This document shows positions 26,306-35,175 of a DNA stretch of 64,000 bases, piece by piece. The stretch's first letter is position 1. Each line of letters opens with the position of its first letter. Below the pieces are notes generated by a model, which was given only the letters and a program-made list of their open reading frames with translations, had not been told where the DNA came from and searched no databases. The stretch is from G965232465 sp965232465 (lineage in GTDB: Bacteria > Pseudomonadota > Alphaproteobacteria > JAQWUY01): assembly GCA_965232465.1 (NCBI GenBank), contig OZ246977.1:2294001-2358000 (forward strand), in the 5' to 3' direction. The position numbers were made by a program, and so were the translations under genes.

Positions 26306-27250
26306 ATGAATATTATTGTCTATACTAAACATAATTGCCCGCATTGTGAGTCTGTGAAGTCTATGTTAACGACCGCAGGTATTGGCTTTACGGAAAGAAA
26401 TGTACAGGATACACAGGTTATGGATACCTTAAAATCGCTGTTGCCACAGGTGCGTTCCGTTCCACAGGTTTTTAATGGTACAACCCATATTGGCGGTGTG
26501 GATGCTTTACAATCGTTTTTACAAACCCTACAATCCCCCATAGCCACCCCCCCCACAAAACAAATCGAATCTTTAAATGCGTATCTTAGCACCATTCCCT
26601 TGGAACAACGCATTGCCTATATCAATGATACCTACGGCAACAGTGCGGTATTGTCGACCAGTTTCAGCATCGAAGACCAAACAATCACCCATGCAATTTC
26701 TGCACATGGTAAAGATATATCCGTTTTTACCCTTGACACAGGGCGATTTTTTGAACAAACCTATGGCACTTGGCACGCAACCTTACGGGCATTAAAAGTA
26801 TCCATTGATGCGTTCACCCCCGATGCACACGATGTACAAGATTTAATTAAAACCATAGGTCCAAACGGATTTTATAGCAGTATCGAAAATCGTAAAAAAT
26901 GTTGTGCAGTACGTAAAATCGCCCCCTTAAAACGGGCACTTGCGGGCAAAAAAATATGGATCACCGGTTTGCGACAACAGCAATCTGTAACTCGCACAAA
27001 CCAAGCGATTGTCAGTTATGACCCGACATTTGATATTATCAAGGTGAACCCACTTATCGAATGGACAGAAGACCAGGTGTGGGCGTACATCGACACCCAT
27101 AAAATTCCTTTTAACCCCATGCAAAAATCAGGGTTTCCCTCAGTTGGCTGTGCCCCGTGTACCCGTGCGGTTGCCCCGGGCGATGACATCCGATCGGGGC
27201 GGTGGTGGTGGGAAAATCCAGAAACCAAAGAATGCGGATTACATGCATAA
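26306..27250 (+). CDS. cysH: Glutaredoxin-APS reductase fusion (CysH)
   Basis: A 314-residue two-domain enzyme. Residues 1-~80 are a glutaredoxin with active site CPHC (11-14) and the cis-Pro region SVPQVF. Residues ~88-314 are a CysH-type reductase with SFSIEDQ, TLDTGRFF and the C-terminal redox motif KECGLHA (Cys310). The pairs Cys199-Cys200 (KKCCAVRK) and Cys282/Cys285 (GCAPC) are the [4Fe-4S] ligands of APS-specific reductases, so it should reduce APS directly to sulfite. The fused glutaredoxin would supply electrons, as the C-terminal thioredoxin-like domain does in plant APS reductase. The ATG at 26306 follows AAGG; the frame extends 22 codons upstream without family likeness. First gene of the operon. 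Confidence 0.93.
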   Translation: MNIIVYTKHNCPHCESVKSMLTTAGIGFTERNVQDTQVMDTLKSLLPQVRSVPQVFNGTTHIGGVDALQSFLQTLQSPIATPPTKQIESLNAYLSTIPLEQRIAYINDTYGNSAVLSTSFSIEDQTITHAISAHGKDISVFTLDTGRFFEQTYGTWHATLRALKVSIDAFTPDAHDVQDLIKTIGPNGFYSSIENRKKCCAVRKIAPLKRALAGKKIWITGLRQQQSVTRTNQAIVSYDPTFDIIKVNPLIEWTEDQVWAYIDTHKIPFNPMQKSGFPSVGCAPCTRAVAPGDDIRSGRWWWENPETKECGLHA

Positions 27251-27289
27251 AATACACATAATTAAAACAAAAAACAAGAAAGACACACT

Positions 27290-28186
27290 ATGAACTATAA
27301 TTTTTTAGACATGCTCGAAGCAGAAGCCATCAGTATCATTCGGGAAACATTTTCTGCGTTTTCCAATCCTGTTATTTTATTTTCTGGGGGAAAAGATTCA
27401 ATTGTTTTAACCCATTTGGCAAAAAAAGCATTTTTACCCGCACACATGCCCTTTGCCTTGTTACACATAGACACAGGACATAATTTTCCAGAAATATTAC
27501 AATATCGGGATAAATTGGTAAAAAAACTGGGCTGTCGCTTAGTGGTGGGCAGTGTTCAAAATGCCATAGACGCAGGACTTGTTCAAGAACAAGTGGGCAA
27601 ATTTCCATCCCGAAACGCCATTCAATCAACGGTGTTATTACAAGCAATTCGTGACAATAAGTTTGATGCCTGCATCGGGGGGGCAAGGCGGGACGAAGAA
27701 AAAGCCCGTGCCAAAGAACGCATTTTTTCCCTGCGTGATGCCTTTGGTGGGTGGACACCCAAAAATCAACGCCCAGAAATTAACACCTTATACAACCCAA
27801 AAATATCCATAGGCGAAAACATGCGGGTATTTCCATTATCGAATTGGACGGAGCTAGATGTATGGCATTATATTGCCCGTGAAAATATCCCTGTTCCCCC
27901 TTTGTATTTAGCACACGAACGGCAATGTATTATCCACGAAGGGTTGCTGTTCCCTGTGTCAGAATTTATCCATATTGACCCTGCGGATACGGTGCAAACC
28001 CACATGGTACGATTCCGTACCTGTGGGGATATTACCTGCACGGCGGCGGTACCATCAAACGCCGATACATTGGATCAAGTCATTGCTGAAATCACCGCTA
28101 GTAATGACGACGAACGTGCCGCCCGATTGGATGACAAAACATCGGATGTGGCAATGGAACAACGCAAAGCACAAGGATATTTTTAA
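27290..28186 (+). CDS. cysD: Sulfate adenylyltransferase subunit 2
   Basis: A 298-residue ATP sulfurylase catalytic subunit, forming APS from sulfate and ATP. The PP-loop shows as LFSGGKDSIVLTHLA (about residues 28-42), followed by LLHIDTGHNFPE and GGARRDEEKARAKER. The C-terminus has the conserved RFRTCGDITCT and DDKTSDVAMEQRKAQGYF. It shares one base with the cysN start (TAATG), so the subunits are translationally coupled, matching their heterodimer. Confidence 0.96.
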   Translation: MNYNFLDMLEAEAISIIRETFSAFSNPVILFSGGKDSIVLTHLAKKAFLPAHMPFALLHIDTGHNFPEILQYRDKLVKKLGCRLVVGSVQNAIDAGLVQEQVGKFPSRNAIQSTVLLQAIRDNKFDACIGGARRDEEKARAKERIFSLRDAFGGWTPKNQRPEINTLYNPKISIGENMRVFPLSNWTELDVWHYIARENIPVPPLYLAHERQCIIHEGLLFPVSEFIHIDPADTVQTHMVRFRTCGDITCTAAVPSNADTLDQVIAEITASNDDERAARLDDKTSDVAMEQRKAQGYF

Positions 28187-29442
28187 TGGATAAGCTAACT
28201 TTTGCGACCGCAGGCAGTGTAGACAACGGAAAAAGCACTCTTATTGGACGGCTGTTATACGATTCGGGGGCAATCACCCAAACACAAAAAGATTTTTTAA
28301 ACAATCCAAAAAACTTTACAGACGATGGTAATATCAATTTAAGTTTATTGACCGATGGTTTAAGTTCGGAAAAAGAACAGGGCATCACCATTGATGTGGC
28401 ATATAAATATTTTCAAACAAAAAATCGACGATTTATTATCGCCGATACCCCCGGACATCAACAATACACCCGTAACACTGTAACAGGTATTTCCAACGCC
28501 CATCTGGGAATTGTATTATTGGACGCACGGCATGGCATTACCGCCCAAGTACGGCGACATTCCGCCATATTTGGGCTGTTACAAACACAAACGGTTGTGG
28601 TGTGTGTCAATAAAATGGATATGGTCGCATACAATCAAGATACTTTTAACGACATTGTAACATCCTACCAACAGGTGGCAATTGCCTGTGATGTCCACAT
28701 AAAAGCATTTATTCCCACTTCAGCATTTTTTGGCGATAATGTGGTACATCGATCGGACAATACCCCTTGGTATCAGGGAAAAACTTTACTGGATATTTTG
28801 GAAACCGCCCCCGTGCATACAGTAACAGAAAAACCTAAGTTTGGCGTACAAACCGTTATTCGCCCGATGAGTCAAGACAACCCAGATTATCGTGGATACG
28901 CCGGACGGGTCAACAGCGGACAATTTAGGGTGGGCGATACGGTCACCATATATCCCAGTGGATTACAAGCGGTGTTATCAGGGATCGAACTGTATGGACA
29001 CCCTATTTCACATATCAGCCAAGGCATGTCTGGAACTCTATTACTGGACAGAAATATTGACATTAGCAATGGCGATGTCATTGCCATCGGCACAGACCCC
29101 GCCCAAAGCACCTTTGATGCGGATATTTGCTGGTTTGATGACACACCCTTAAACCTGCATCAAATATACAGCATCCGCCACTTGACTAAATTTAGTATAG
29201 TCATGATTGAAAATATCAATTACAGTATTCACATGGAAACATTACAACACAATGACACCCAACATGTGGAAAAAAATGATATTGCCAATATCACGGTACG
29301 CACACAAACCCCCTTGCCCGTCGAAAGTTTTACGCATAACAAACAAGCGGGGCAATTTATATTGATTGATCAAACCACCCATCAAACGGTTGCGGTCGGT
29401 ATGATTCGTCTTAGCAAACGGGCGGTTGATTACGCCATATAA
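28186..29442 (+). CDS. cysN: Sulfate adenylyltransferase subunit 1 (GTPase)
   Basis: A 418-residue EF-Tu-like GTPase that drives CysD. The G motifs are G1 GSVDNGKSTL (about residues 10-19), G3 DTPGHQQYTRN and G4 NKMD. Translation-factor-like beta-barrel domains follow. There is no C-terminal APS kinase (CysC) domain and no separate cysC in the operon, in agreement with the APS-type cysteines of CysH. It is coupled to cysD and followed by cysJ after 16 bp. Confidence 0.95.
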   Translation: MDKLTFATAGSVDNGKSTLIGRLLYDSGAITQTQKDFLNNPKNFTDDGNINLSLLTDGLSSEKEQGITIDVAYKYFQTKNRRFIIADTPGHQQYTRNTVTGISNAHLGIVLLDARHGITAQVRRHSAIFGLLQTQTVVVCVNKMDMVAYNQDTFNDIVTSYQQVAIACDVHIKAFIPTSAFFGDNVVHRSDNTPWYQGKTLLDILETAPVHTVTEKPKFGVQTVIRPMSQDNPDYRGYAGRVNSGQFRVGDTVTIYPSGLQAVLSGIELYGHPISHISQGMSGTLLLDRNIDISNGDVIAIGTDPAQSTFDADICWFDDTPLNLHQIYSIRHLTKFSIVMIENINYSIHMETLQHNDTQHVEKNDIANITVRTQTPLPVESFTHNKQAGQFILIDQTTHQTVAVGMIRLSKRAVDYAI

Positions 29443-29458
29443 CAGGAACCCATTATAC

Positions 29459-31204
29459 ATGTTGGACAAACACACATTATCGTTATTGACACAGATAAAT
29501 ACCCATACTAACATCGAACAAAAAATTTGGATTTCTGGGTATTATGCGGGATTGGCGGGGCTGTATACAGATGCTTCACAGGGGATCGATACAGATATGC
29601 CTGTTGTGTCCGCCCCTGCGGTGGCAATAAAATCGCTGATTGTATATATAACCCAATCGGGCAATGCCAAAAAGGTGGCGGACAGAGTAGCGGAAACCTT
29701 TACCGCCCATAATATCAGCTCTGAGGTAAAAAATGCCAGCCAAATCAAAGTAAAATCCTTAAAAGACTATACCCATATTTTTATGGCGGTGTCCACCTAT
29801 GGCGATGGGGAAGCCCCTGATACGGCATTGGGATTTCACAAGGATTTACATTCAAAAAAAGCCCCTGATTTATCCCACACCCAGTTTGCTGTATTTGCAC
29901 TAGGCGATGAAACATACGAAAAATTTTGTCAAACAGGCATCGAAGTGGATGCACAACTGGCACAACTGGGCAGTATCCGTATGCATGATATTTTTCTGGC
30001 GGATACGGATTTTGCCGACCATATGGGACAATGGGCGGATGCACTTGTACAAAAATTGCAACACTCCACATCCGCCCCCACAAATACAGGCGTTGTATCA
30101 GATGTATCCAACACACAAACGCAAGCCATATTTGACCAAAGCACACCTTATACAGCTTCTGTGTTAAACATTTTTAACCTACACGCCCCCGAATCCAACA
30201 AACAAACATACCACATCGAACTGGACTTAGACACCAGCGGTATAACATACCAACCCGGCGATGCGGTTGGGGTCATCGCCCCGAATACTACAGTCGAAAT
30301 AGAGTCTTTATTACAAGCAACGGGTTTATCAGGGGGGGAATCTGTCACCATTCAAGGAAATACAATATCCTTATACGATGCCCTGCAAAAAAAGTGTAAT
30401 ATCACCACACCGACCGCCTCCTGTTTGCGAAATTTTCTGCCCAATAATACGGACGCAGAAAATAAAGGTTTTTTACGCACCTATACAGTTGCCCAAATAT
30501 TACAGCACCATAATATAAAACCGAATGCACAGAACCTAGTGGATGGGCTTCCCGCTTTAAAACCCCGATTATATTCCATAGCATCCGCCATGGACGAAGT
30601 GGCGGAAGAACTGCATATTACCGTGGGCAAAGCCATATGGCAAGACCATGCAGATGCATCCCATGCGGGGCAAGCATCGGGATTTTTATCGGATTTACAA
30701 GTGGACGATACAGTGGATATTTATATCCATAAAAACGAGGCGTTTCGATTGCCCACCGATATTAACACACCGATTATTATGATTGGGGCGGGTACAGGCA
30801 TTGCCCCGTTTCGCAGTTTTATACAACAACGCAGTCATGATGGTGGGGGCAAAAATTGGCTGTTTTTTGGGGAACAAACTTTTCAAAACGACTTTTTATA
30901 TCAAACCGAATGGCAACACTATGTTGCTGACACCACCTTGACCCACATTGATTTGGCGTTTTCCCGTGACCAAGCGGAGAAAATATATGTACAACATGTG
31001 CTTGCCCAACACCAGCATAAAGTTGCCCAGTGGCTGGATGAAGGGACACATATATATGTATGTGGGGCAACCACCATGGCAAAAGATGTACACGATGTGC
31101 TTATCGATATCATACAACGCCATAAAAACATTAGCCGTGACGATGCCACGGATGAGCTGAACAGCTATACGGCAATTGGGCGATACCAACGGGATATATA
31201 TTAA
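29459..31204 (+). CDS. cysJ: Sulfite reductase (NADPH) flavoprotein alpha component
   Basis: A 581-residue diflavin reductase passing electrons from NADPH through FAD and FMN to CysI. The N-terminal WISGYYAGLAG is followed by a flavodoxin domain (IVYITQSGNAKKVADRVAE, about 60-205), the FAD-binding domain with RLYSIASA, and the NADPH-binding part with MIGAGTGIAPFRSF. The final IGRYQRDIY is the CysJ signature. The ATG at 29459 has AGGAA upstream; the frame starts 11 codons earlier, inside cysN. Confidence 0.95.
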   Translation: MLDKHTLSLLTQINTHTNIEQKIWISGYYAGLAGLYTDASQGIDTDMPVVSAPAVAIKSLIVYITQSGNAKKVADRVAETFTAHNISSEVKNASQIKVKSLKDYTHIFMAVSTYGDGEAPDTALGFHKDLHSKKAPDLSHTQFAVFALGDETYEKFCQTGIEVDAQLAQLGSIRMHDIFLADTDFADHMGQWADALVQKLQHSTSAPTNTGVVSDVSNTQTQAIFDQSTPYTASVLNIFNLHAPESNKQTYHIELDLDTSGITYQPGDAVGVIAPNTTVEIESLLQATGLSGGESVTIQGNTISLYDALQKKCNITTPTASCLRNFLPNNTDAENKGFLRTYTVAQILQHHNIKPNAQNLVDGLPALKPRLYSIASAMDEVAEELHITVGKAIWQDHADASHAGQASGFLSDLQVDDTVDIYIHKNEAFRLPTDINTPIIMIGAGTGIAPFRSFIQQRSHDGGGKNWLFFGEQTFQNDFLYQTEWQHYVADTTLTHIDLAFSRDQAEKIYVQHVLAQHQHKVAQWLDEGTHIYVCGATTMAKDVHDVLIDIIQRHKNISRDDATDELNSYTAIGRYQRDIY

Positions 31205-31230
31205 ACTATACTTTATAAGGAAATATTGAG

Positions 31231-32961
31231 ATGACTGAACCAAAAGGCGTAAACGATATACAACCTAATGCAAACCCTGTGGAATTTATCAAAGATAATT
31301 CCGATTATTTACGGGGTACGATTGCTAAAGGGTTACAAAATCCCTTAACAGGGGCGATGTTTGATGACGATACGATGTTGATTAAATTTCATGGTATATA
31401 TCAACAAGACGATCGGGATACCCGTAAAATGCGAACAGAACGGTTGTTGGAACCGGCGTATTCTTTTATGATTCGCTTACGCTTACCGGGGGGGCTTATG
31501 AATGCTAAGCAATGGTTGGTTGCCGATACTATTGCGGACAAACAAACCATTAAAACCCTGAAATTAACCACCCGTCAAGCGTTGCAATTCCATGGTATTT
31601 TAAAACGCAATTTGGCACCGACTATTCAAGAATATCATCAACAATTATTGGATAGTATTGCCGGATGTGGCGATGTCAATCGGAATGTAATGTGTTCCCC
31701 CAATCCTTTCAAATCAAAAATTCACCAAGATATATACAATACAGCAGGCAAAATCAGTAAACATTTAATGCCAACTTCAAAGGCCTATCACGAAATATTT
31801 TTGGATGGCAAGTTAATCGCCGGTGGGGCGGAAACGATTGAGCCTTTATATGGTAAACATTACTTGCCCCGTAAATTTAAAATCGCCATTGCCATTCCCC
31901 CCAACAACGATGTGGATGTGTTTGCCAATGATATTGGTTTAATTGCCATTGTCAAAGACGATACATTATTGGGATATAATATAGCCATTGGGGGGGGCAT
32001 GGGTATGACCCATGGGGATACAACCACATACCCCCGATTGGGCAGTATGATTGGCTTTATTACCCCCGGACAGGTGCTGGATGCGTGTTATCATATTGTA
32101 CAAATTCAGCGCGATTATGGCAACCGTGTTGCCCGTAAACACGCCCGATTTAAATATACCATTGAAACGCACGGGCTAGATTGGATTAAACAGGAATTGG
32201 CAAATCGTTTAGGGTACATTTTGCCCCCCGCCCAATCGTATGTATTTAACACAAATGCGGATGTGTTGGGATGGCAAAAGGGAACAAACAATACTTTATT
32301 TTTAACCCTGCACATCGAAGGGGGGCGGGTCAAAGATACAGACGATTATCCCTTAAAAACCGCCCTACGGGAAATTGCCAAAAAAGATATTTGTGATTTT
32401 CGCTTAACAGGGAATCAGAATCTGATTTTAGGCAATATTGCCCCAAAAAACAAAAAAACTGTACTTAATATTTTATCCACATATGGGGTTTTGGACAAAC
32501 AAGAAAACCTGTCGGGGATTCGTAGCCATTCGATTGCCTGTGTGGCATTAAACACGTGTTCCCTTGCCATGGCGGAAGCGGAACGGTTTTTGCCGTCTTT
32601 GATTGACAGAATCGAAGTATTACTGGATAAATACAAGTTACGCAAAAACAACATCACAATTCGCATGACCGGATGCCCCAATGGTTGTGGCAGACCATAC
32701 TTAGCGGAAATCGGTTTTGTTGGCAAAGCCTTAAACCGATATAATATGTACTTGGGGGCGGGACATGTGGGCGATCGCTTAAATAAATTGTACAAAGAAA
32801 ATATCCACGAAAAAGATATCGAATCCATATTGGAACCATTGCTGGCCGATTATGCACATAGCAAACAGGATCAAGAAACATTTGGGGATTTTGTCATTCG
32901 CCAAGGATATATTGCCGCCACTGAGCAAGGCACAGATTTTCATGCAAATGTGGCGGTATAA
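31231..32961 (+). CDS. cysI: Sulfite reductase hemoprotein beta component
   Basis: A 576-residue siroheme/[4Fe-4S] enzyme reducing sulfite to sulfide. The cofactor-binding cysteines lie in CVALNTCSLAMAEAER and TGCPNGCGRPYLAEIG. The siroheme-contacting sites RLRLPGG, TTRQALQFHG and NRNVMCSPNP are present. Length and order are normal. AAGGAA precedes the ATG. It needs siroheme, which fits the cysG-like gene 33 bp downstream. Confidence 0.96.
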   Translation: MTEPKGVNDIQPNANPVEFIKDNSDYLRGTIAKGLQNPLTGAMFDDDTMLIKFHGIYQQDDRDTRKMRTERLLEPAYSFMIRLRLPGGLMNAKQWLVADTIADKQTIKTLKLTTRQALQFHGILKRNLAPTIQEYHQQLLDSIAGCGDVNRNVMCSPNPFKSKIHQDIYNTAGKISKHLMPTSKAYHEIFLDGKLIAGGAETIEPLYGKHYLPRKFKIAIAIPPNNDVDVFANDIGLIAIVKDDTLLGYNIAIGGGMGMTHGDTTTYPRLGSMIGFITPGQVLDACYHIVQIQRDYGNRVARKHARFKYTIETHGLDWIKQELANRLGYILPPAQSYVFNTNADVLGWQKGTNNTLFLTLHIEGGRVKDTDDYPLKTALREIAKKDICDFRLTGNQNLILGNIAPKNKKTVLNILSTYGVLDKQENLSGIRSHSIACVALNTCSLAMAEAERFLPSLIDRIEVLLDKYKLRKNNITIRMTGCPNGCGRPYLAEIGFVGKALNRYNMYLGAGHVGDRLNKLYKENIHEKDIESILEPLLADYAHSKQDQETFGDFVIRQGYIAATEQGTDFHANVAV

Positions 32962-32994
32962 TACTATTGAAATATAACAAGGGGGATAATATAC

Positions 32995-33927
32995 ATGGAA
33001 ACACTTCCTATTTTTTATAAAAAACATGCACATAAACCTATTGTAGTGGTTGGGGGGGGCGAAGATGCCAGCCGTAAAATTCGCCTGTTATTGCGATTAA
33101 ACACTCTGATTGTGGTAATTGCCCTCCATATCAATAAAGAATTACAAGAATATGTGGAACAAGGGCGGATACAACACCAATCGGACACCATCAGTATACG
33201 ACATTTACAAGACGCCCATATGATATTTGGGGCCAGCGATGACGACCACATAAATCAACGTGTATCTGATTGGGCACAGCAATTATCGATTCCTGTGAAT
33301 GTGGTCGATACACCAGAATTGTCGGATTTTCTGATCGGGGCAGTGGTGGATCGCAGTCCGCTAACCATTGGCATTTGTTCCAATGGATCCGCCCCAATTT
33401 TGGTACGCAATACACGGATGATGTTGGAATCTATGTTGGATGAAAACTTGGGAAAACTTGCCCTATTTGCCGATTCTTTTCGACATGCAGTAAAAACAAA
33501 ATTTACCATCAGCACCCATCGTAAACGATTTTGGGAAGAATTTTTTAATGGCACCATTGCGTCTTTATTTTTACAGGGTAAACAAAATATGGCCCGTAAA
33601 AAAACATTACAACTGTTAAACAGCACCGATGGCACATTTTGCCATACCAAGAAAACAAAATTTTATCACATATCATTGACACAAAACACCGCTGATGCAT
33701 TGAAAATTGGCGATATTCGACAATTACAGCTGGCGGATATAATTGTGTATAGTCCGGACCTGAACCCCCATATATTCGAATATTTTCGCCGGGATGCCCT
33801 ACGGTATACCGAACAGGATTATAAAAAAATACAATCAACCATAAACAAAGACAATAAAATATGCACCATAACTTGCACGGAAATACAGACGGGTTATACG
33901 ATACCTCTTGTCCAAAAAGTCGAATAA
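32995..33927 (+). CDS. cysG: CysG-like precorrin-2 dehydrogenase/ferrochelatase with degenerate methyltransferase remnant
   Basis: A 310-residue protein. Residues 1-~205 match the N-terminal half of CysG (Met8p-like): VVVGGGEDASRKIRLLLR, the acidic SDDDHINQRVSD carrying the catalytic Asp, FLIGAVVDRSPL, and KRFWEEFF. From ~220 on, FYHISLTQNTADALKIGD and LQLADIIVYSPDLNPHIFEYFRRDA resemble only the first part of the uroporphyrinogen-III methyltransferase domain, without its glycine-rich GPGDP loop and ~170 residues short. It should make siroheme from precorrin-2, which must be produced by another methyltransferase. It is the last gene of the sulfate operon. Confidence 0.85.
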   Translation: METLPIFYKKHAHKPIVVVGGGEDASRKIRLLLRLNTLIVVIALHINKELQEYVEQGRIQHQSDTISIRHLQDAHMIFGASDDDHINQRVSDWAQQLSIPVNVVDTPELSDFLIGAVVDRSPLTIGICSNGSAPILVRNTRMMLESMLDENLGKLALFADSFRHAVKTKFTISTHRKRFWEEFFNGTIASLFLQGKQNMARKKTLQLLNSTDGTFCHTKKTKFYHISLTQNTADALKIGDIRQLQLADIIVYSPDLNPHIFEYFRRDALRYTEQDYKKIQSTINKDNKICTITCTEIQTGYTIPLVQKVE

Positions 33928-33948
33928 TTTTGCCCCTATTTTTAACTG

Positions 33949-33977
33949 TTGATTTAAAAATAATTACATGATATGCT
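33949..33977 (+). promoter_or_regulatory. Likely promoter of the flavodoxin-fold gene
   Basis: TTGATT (33949-33954) and TATGCT (33972-33977) are separated by 17 bp, 58 bp before the next ATG. This would separate the following two genes from the sulfate operon. Confidence 0.5.
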
Positions 33978-34035
33978 GTGCATTGGGTATATGCCTATGT
34001 ATTAAACAGTAAATTTATTAACCAGAGAGGAAAAA

Positions 34036-34605
34036 ATGGGAAAAATCTTAATTATGTATGACAGCCAAAGCGACCGCAAGTTTACATCGACAATGGTGCC
34101 GCATGTGGAAGCGGGGGCAAATTCTGTGGATAATATGGAAGTACGGGTACGGTCTGTAAAAGATTGCCAAACCGAAGATGTATTTTGGGCCGATGGTATC
34201 GCCGTGGGGTGTCCGACGCACTTTGCCAATATTTCATGGGAAATGAAAAAATGGTGGGATGAACGGTGCCTAGACATTTGGTTTAAAACCGATGGGAAAT
34301 TTGCATGTTCATTCACTTCCGCCGGTAGCTATGGGGGCGGTGGGGAATTGACCTGTCAGGCACTAAATGTTATGATGATGAATTTTGGATATTTTGTATT
34401 CGGTATCACCGATTATGTATACAAAAAACAAAGTCTGCATTATGGTGCGGTGGTTGCTGGTGAACCCCGTGAACAACACGAAATTGAAGCCTGTCGACGG
34501 GTGGGACTCCGTTTGGCGGAATGGGTCGGATATTATATGGATGGCAGAAAAGAGCTACACCCCTTAAAAGCCACATATCAACGGTTCTGGGAACTGGCGG
34601 ACTAA
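34036..34605 (+). CDS. Flavodoxin-fold NAD(P)H:quinone oxidoreductase-like protein
   Basis: A 189-residue flavodoxin-fold protein. Its phosphate loop is unusual (MYDSQSDRKFTST instead of the classical SxTGNT), but VGCPTHFANISWEMKKWWD and FTSAGSYGGGGELTCQAL match the FMN-binding loops of WrbA-like quinone reductases. FMN binding is therefore likely; the substrate is unknown. GAGAGGAAAAA precedes the ATG. A monooxygenase-like gene follows after 26 bp, suggesting a small redox operon. Confidence 0.8.
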   Translation: MGKILIMYDSQSDRKFTSTMVPHVEAGANSVDNMEVRVRSVKDCQTEDVFWADGIAVGCPTHFANISWEMKKWWDERCLDIWFKTDGKFACSFTSAGSYGGGGELTCQALNVMMMNFGYFVFGITDYVYKKQSLHYGAVVAGEPREQHEIEACRRVGLRLAEWVGYYMDGRKELHPLKATYQRFWELAD

Positions 34606-34631
34606 TTTTTTGTATTTAAGGATATATCATT

Positions 34632-34946
34632 ATGACAAAAGTACGATTGGTTGTTGAATATACAGTCAAAAAAGGACATGCAGACGCAGTAATTGACATG
34701 TTTAAAACTGTGTTTATACCAAAATCCCGCTCTGAACAAGGATGTGTATTTTATGAGTTATGGCAAGATAACGACACCCCCGACAAATTAAGCGTAGTTG
34801 AAATCTGGGCAAGCATGGCGGCATTGGAACAGCACATCGCCCAAGATTGGTTCAAACAATGGGCACCCAAGGTACAAGCGTTATTGGACGAAGAAATTAT
34901 AAACATTATGCACTCTGTGGAAGATACCCAGGAGCAAGATACATAA
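34632..34946 (+). CDS. Antibiotic biosynthesis monooxygenase (ABM) domain protein
   Basis: A 104-residue ferredoxin-like fold protein of the ABM/YgiN type. It opens with VRLVVEYTVKKGHADAVIDMF and has GCVFYELWQDNDTPDKLSVVEIW followed by ALEQHI. Such dimeric proteins act on quinone-like or aromatic substrates, or degrade haem. Pairing with a quinone-reductase-like gene recalls YgiN/MdaB-type quinone redox cycling (inference). Confidence 0.85.
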   Translation: MTKVRLVVEYTVKKGHADAVIDMFKTVFIPKSRSEQGCVFYELWQDNDTPDKLSVVEIWASMAALEQHIAQDWFKQWAPKVQALLDEEIINIMHSVEDTQEQDT

Positions 34947-35017
34947 GGGTTTACATTAAAACTGAAACACTCCCCATATGTTATAAGTATTTGAAAACAG
35001 GGTACGAAATTAAAAAA

Positions 35018-35046
35018 TTGACACGATAAAACAAATCTTATATACT
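35018..35046 (+). promoter_or_regulatory. Strong sigma-70 promoter of the adhesin gene
   Basis: -35 TTGACA (35018-35023) and -10 TATACT (35041-35046) with the optimal 17-bp spacing. The start would fall near 35053, giving a leader of about 120 nt before the ATG at 35176. Confidence 0.75.
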
Positions 35047-35059
35047 TACGATGAGGGAT

Positions 35060-35078
35060 AGACCTTATGGGAAGGTCT
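35060..35078 (+). promoter_or_regulatory. Hairpin in the adhesin mRNA leader
   Basis: AGACCTT (35060-35066) and AAGGTCT (35072-35078) form a perfect 7-bp stem with a 5-nt loop. It would lie within the first ~25 nt of the adhesin transcript and is not followed by a T-run, so a 5'-end stabiliser is more likely than a terminator. Confidence 0.55.
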
Positions 35079-35175
35079 GTATATGGAAGTTACTATTATA
35101 ATTGTTATGTATCTATGTGTTTTATAACATATGTTTATTAATAATATAAAATTTTAAGTTGAAGGAATGTTAGTG

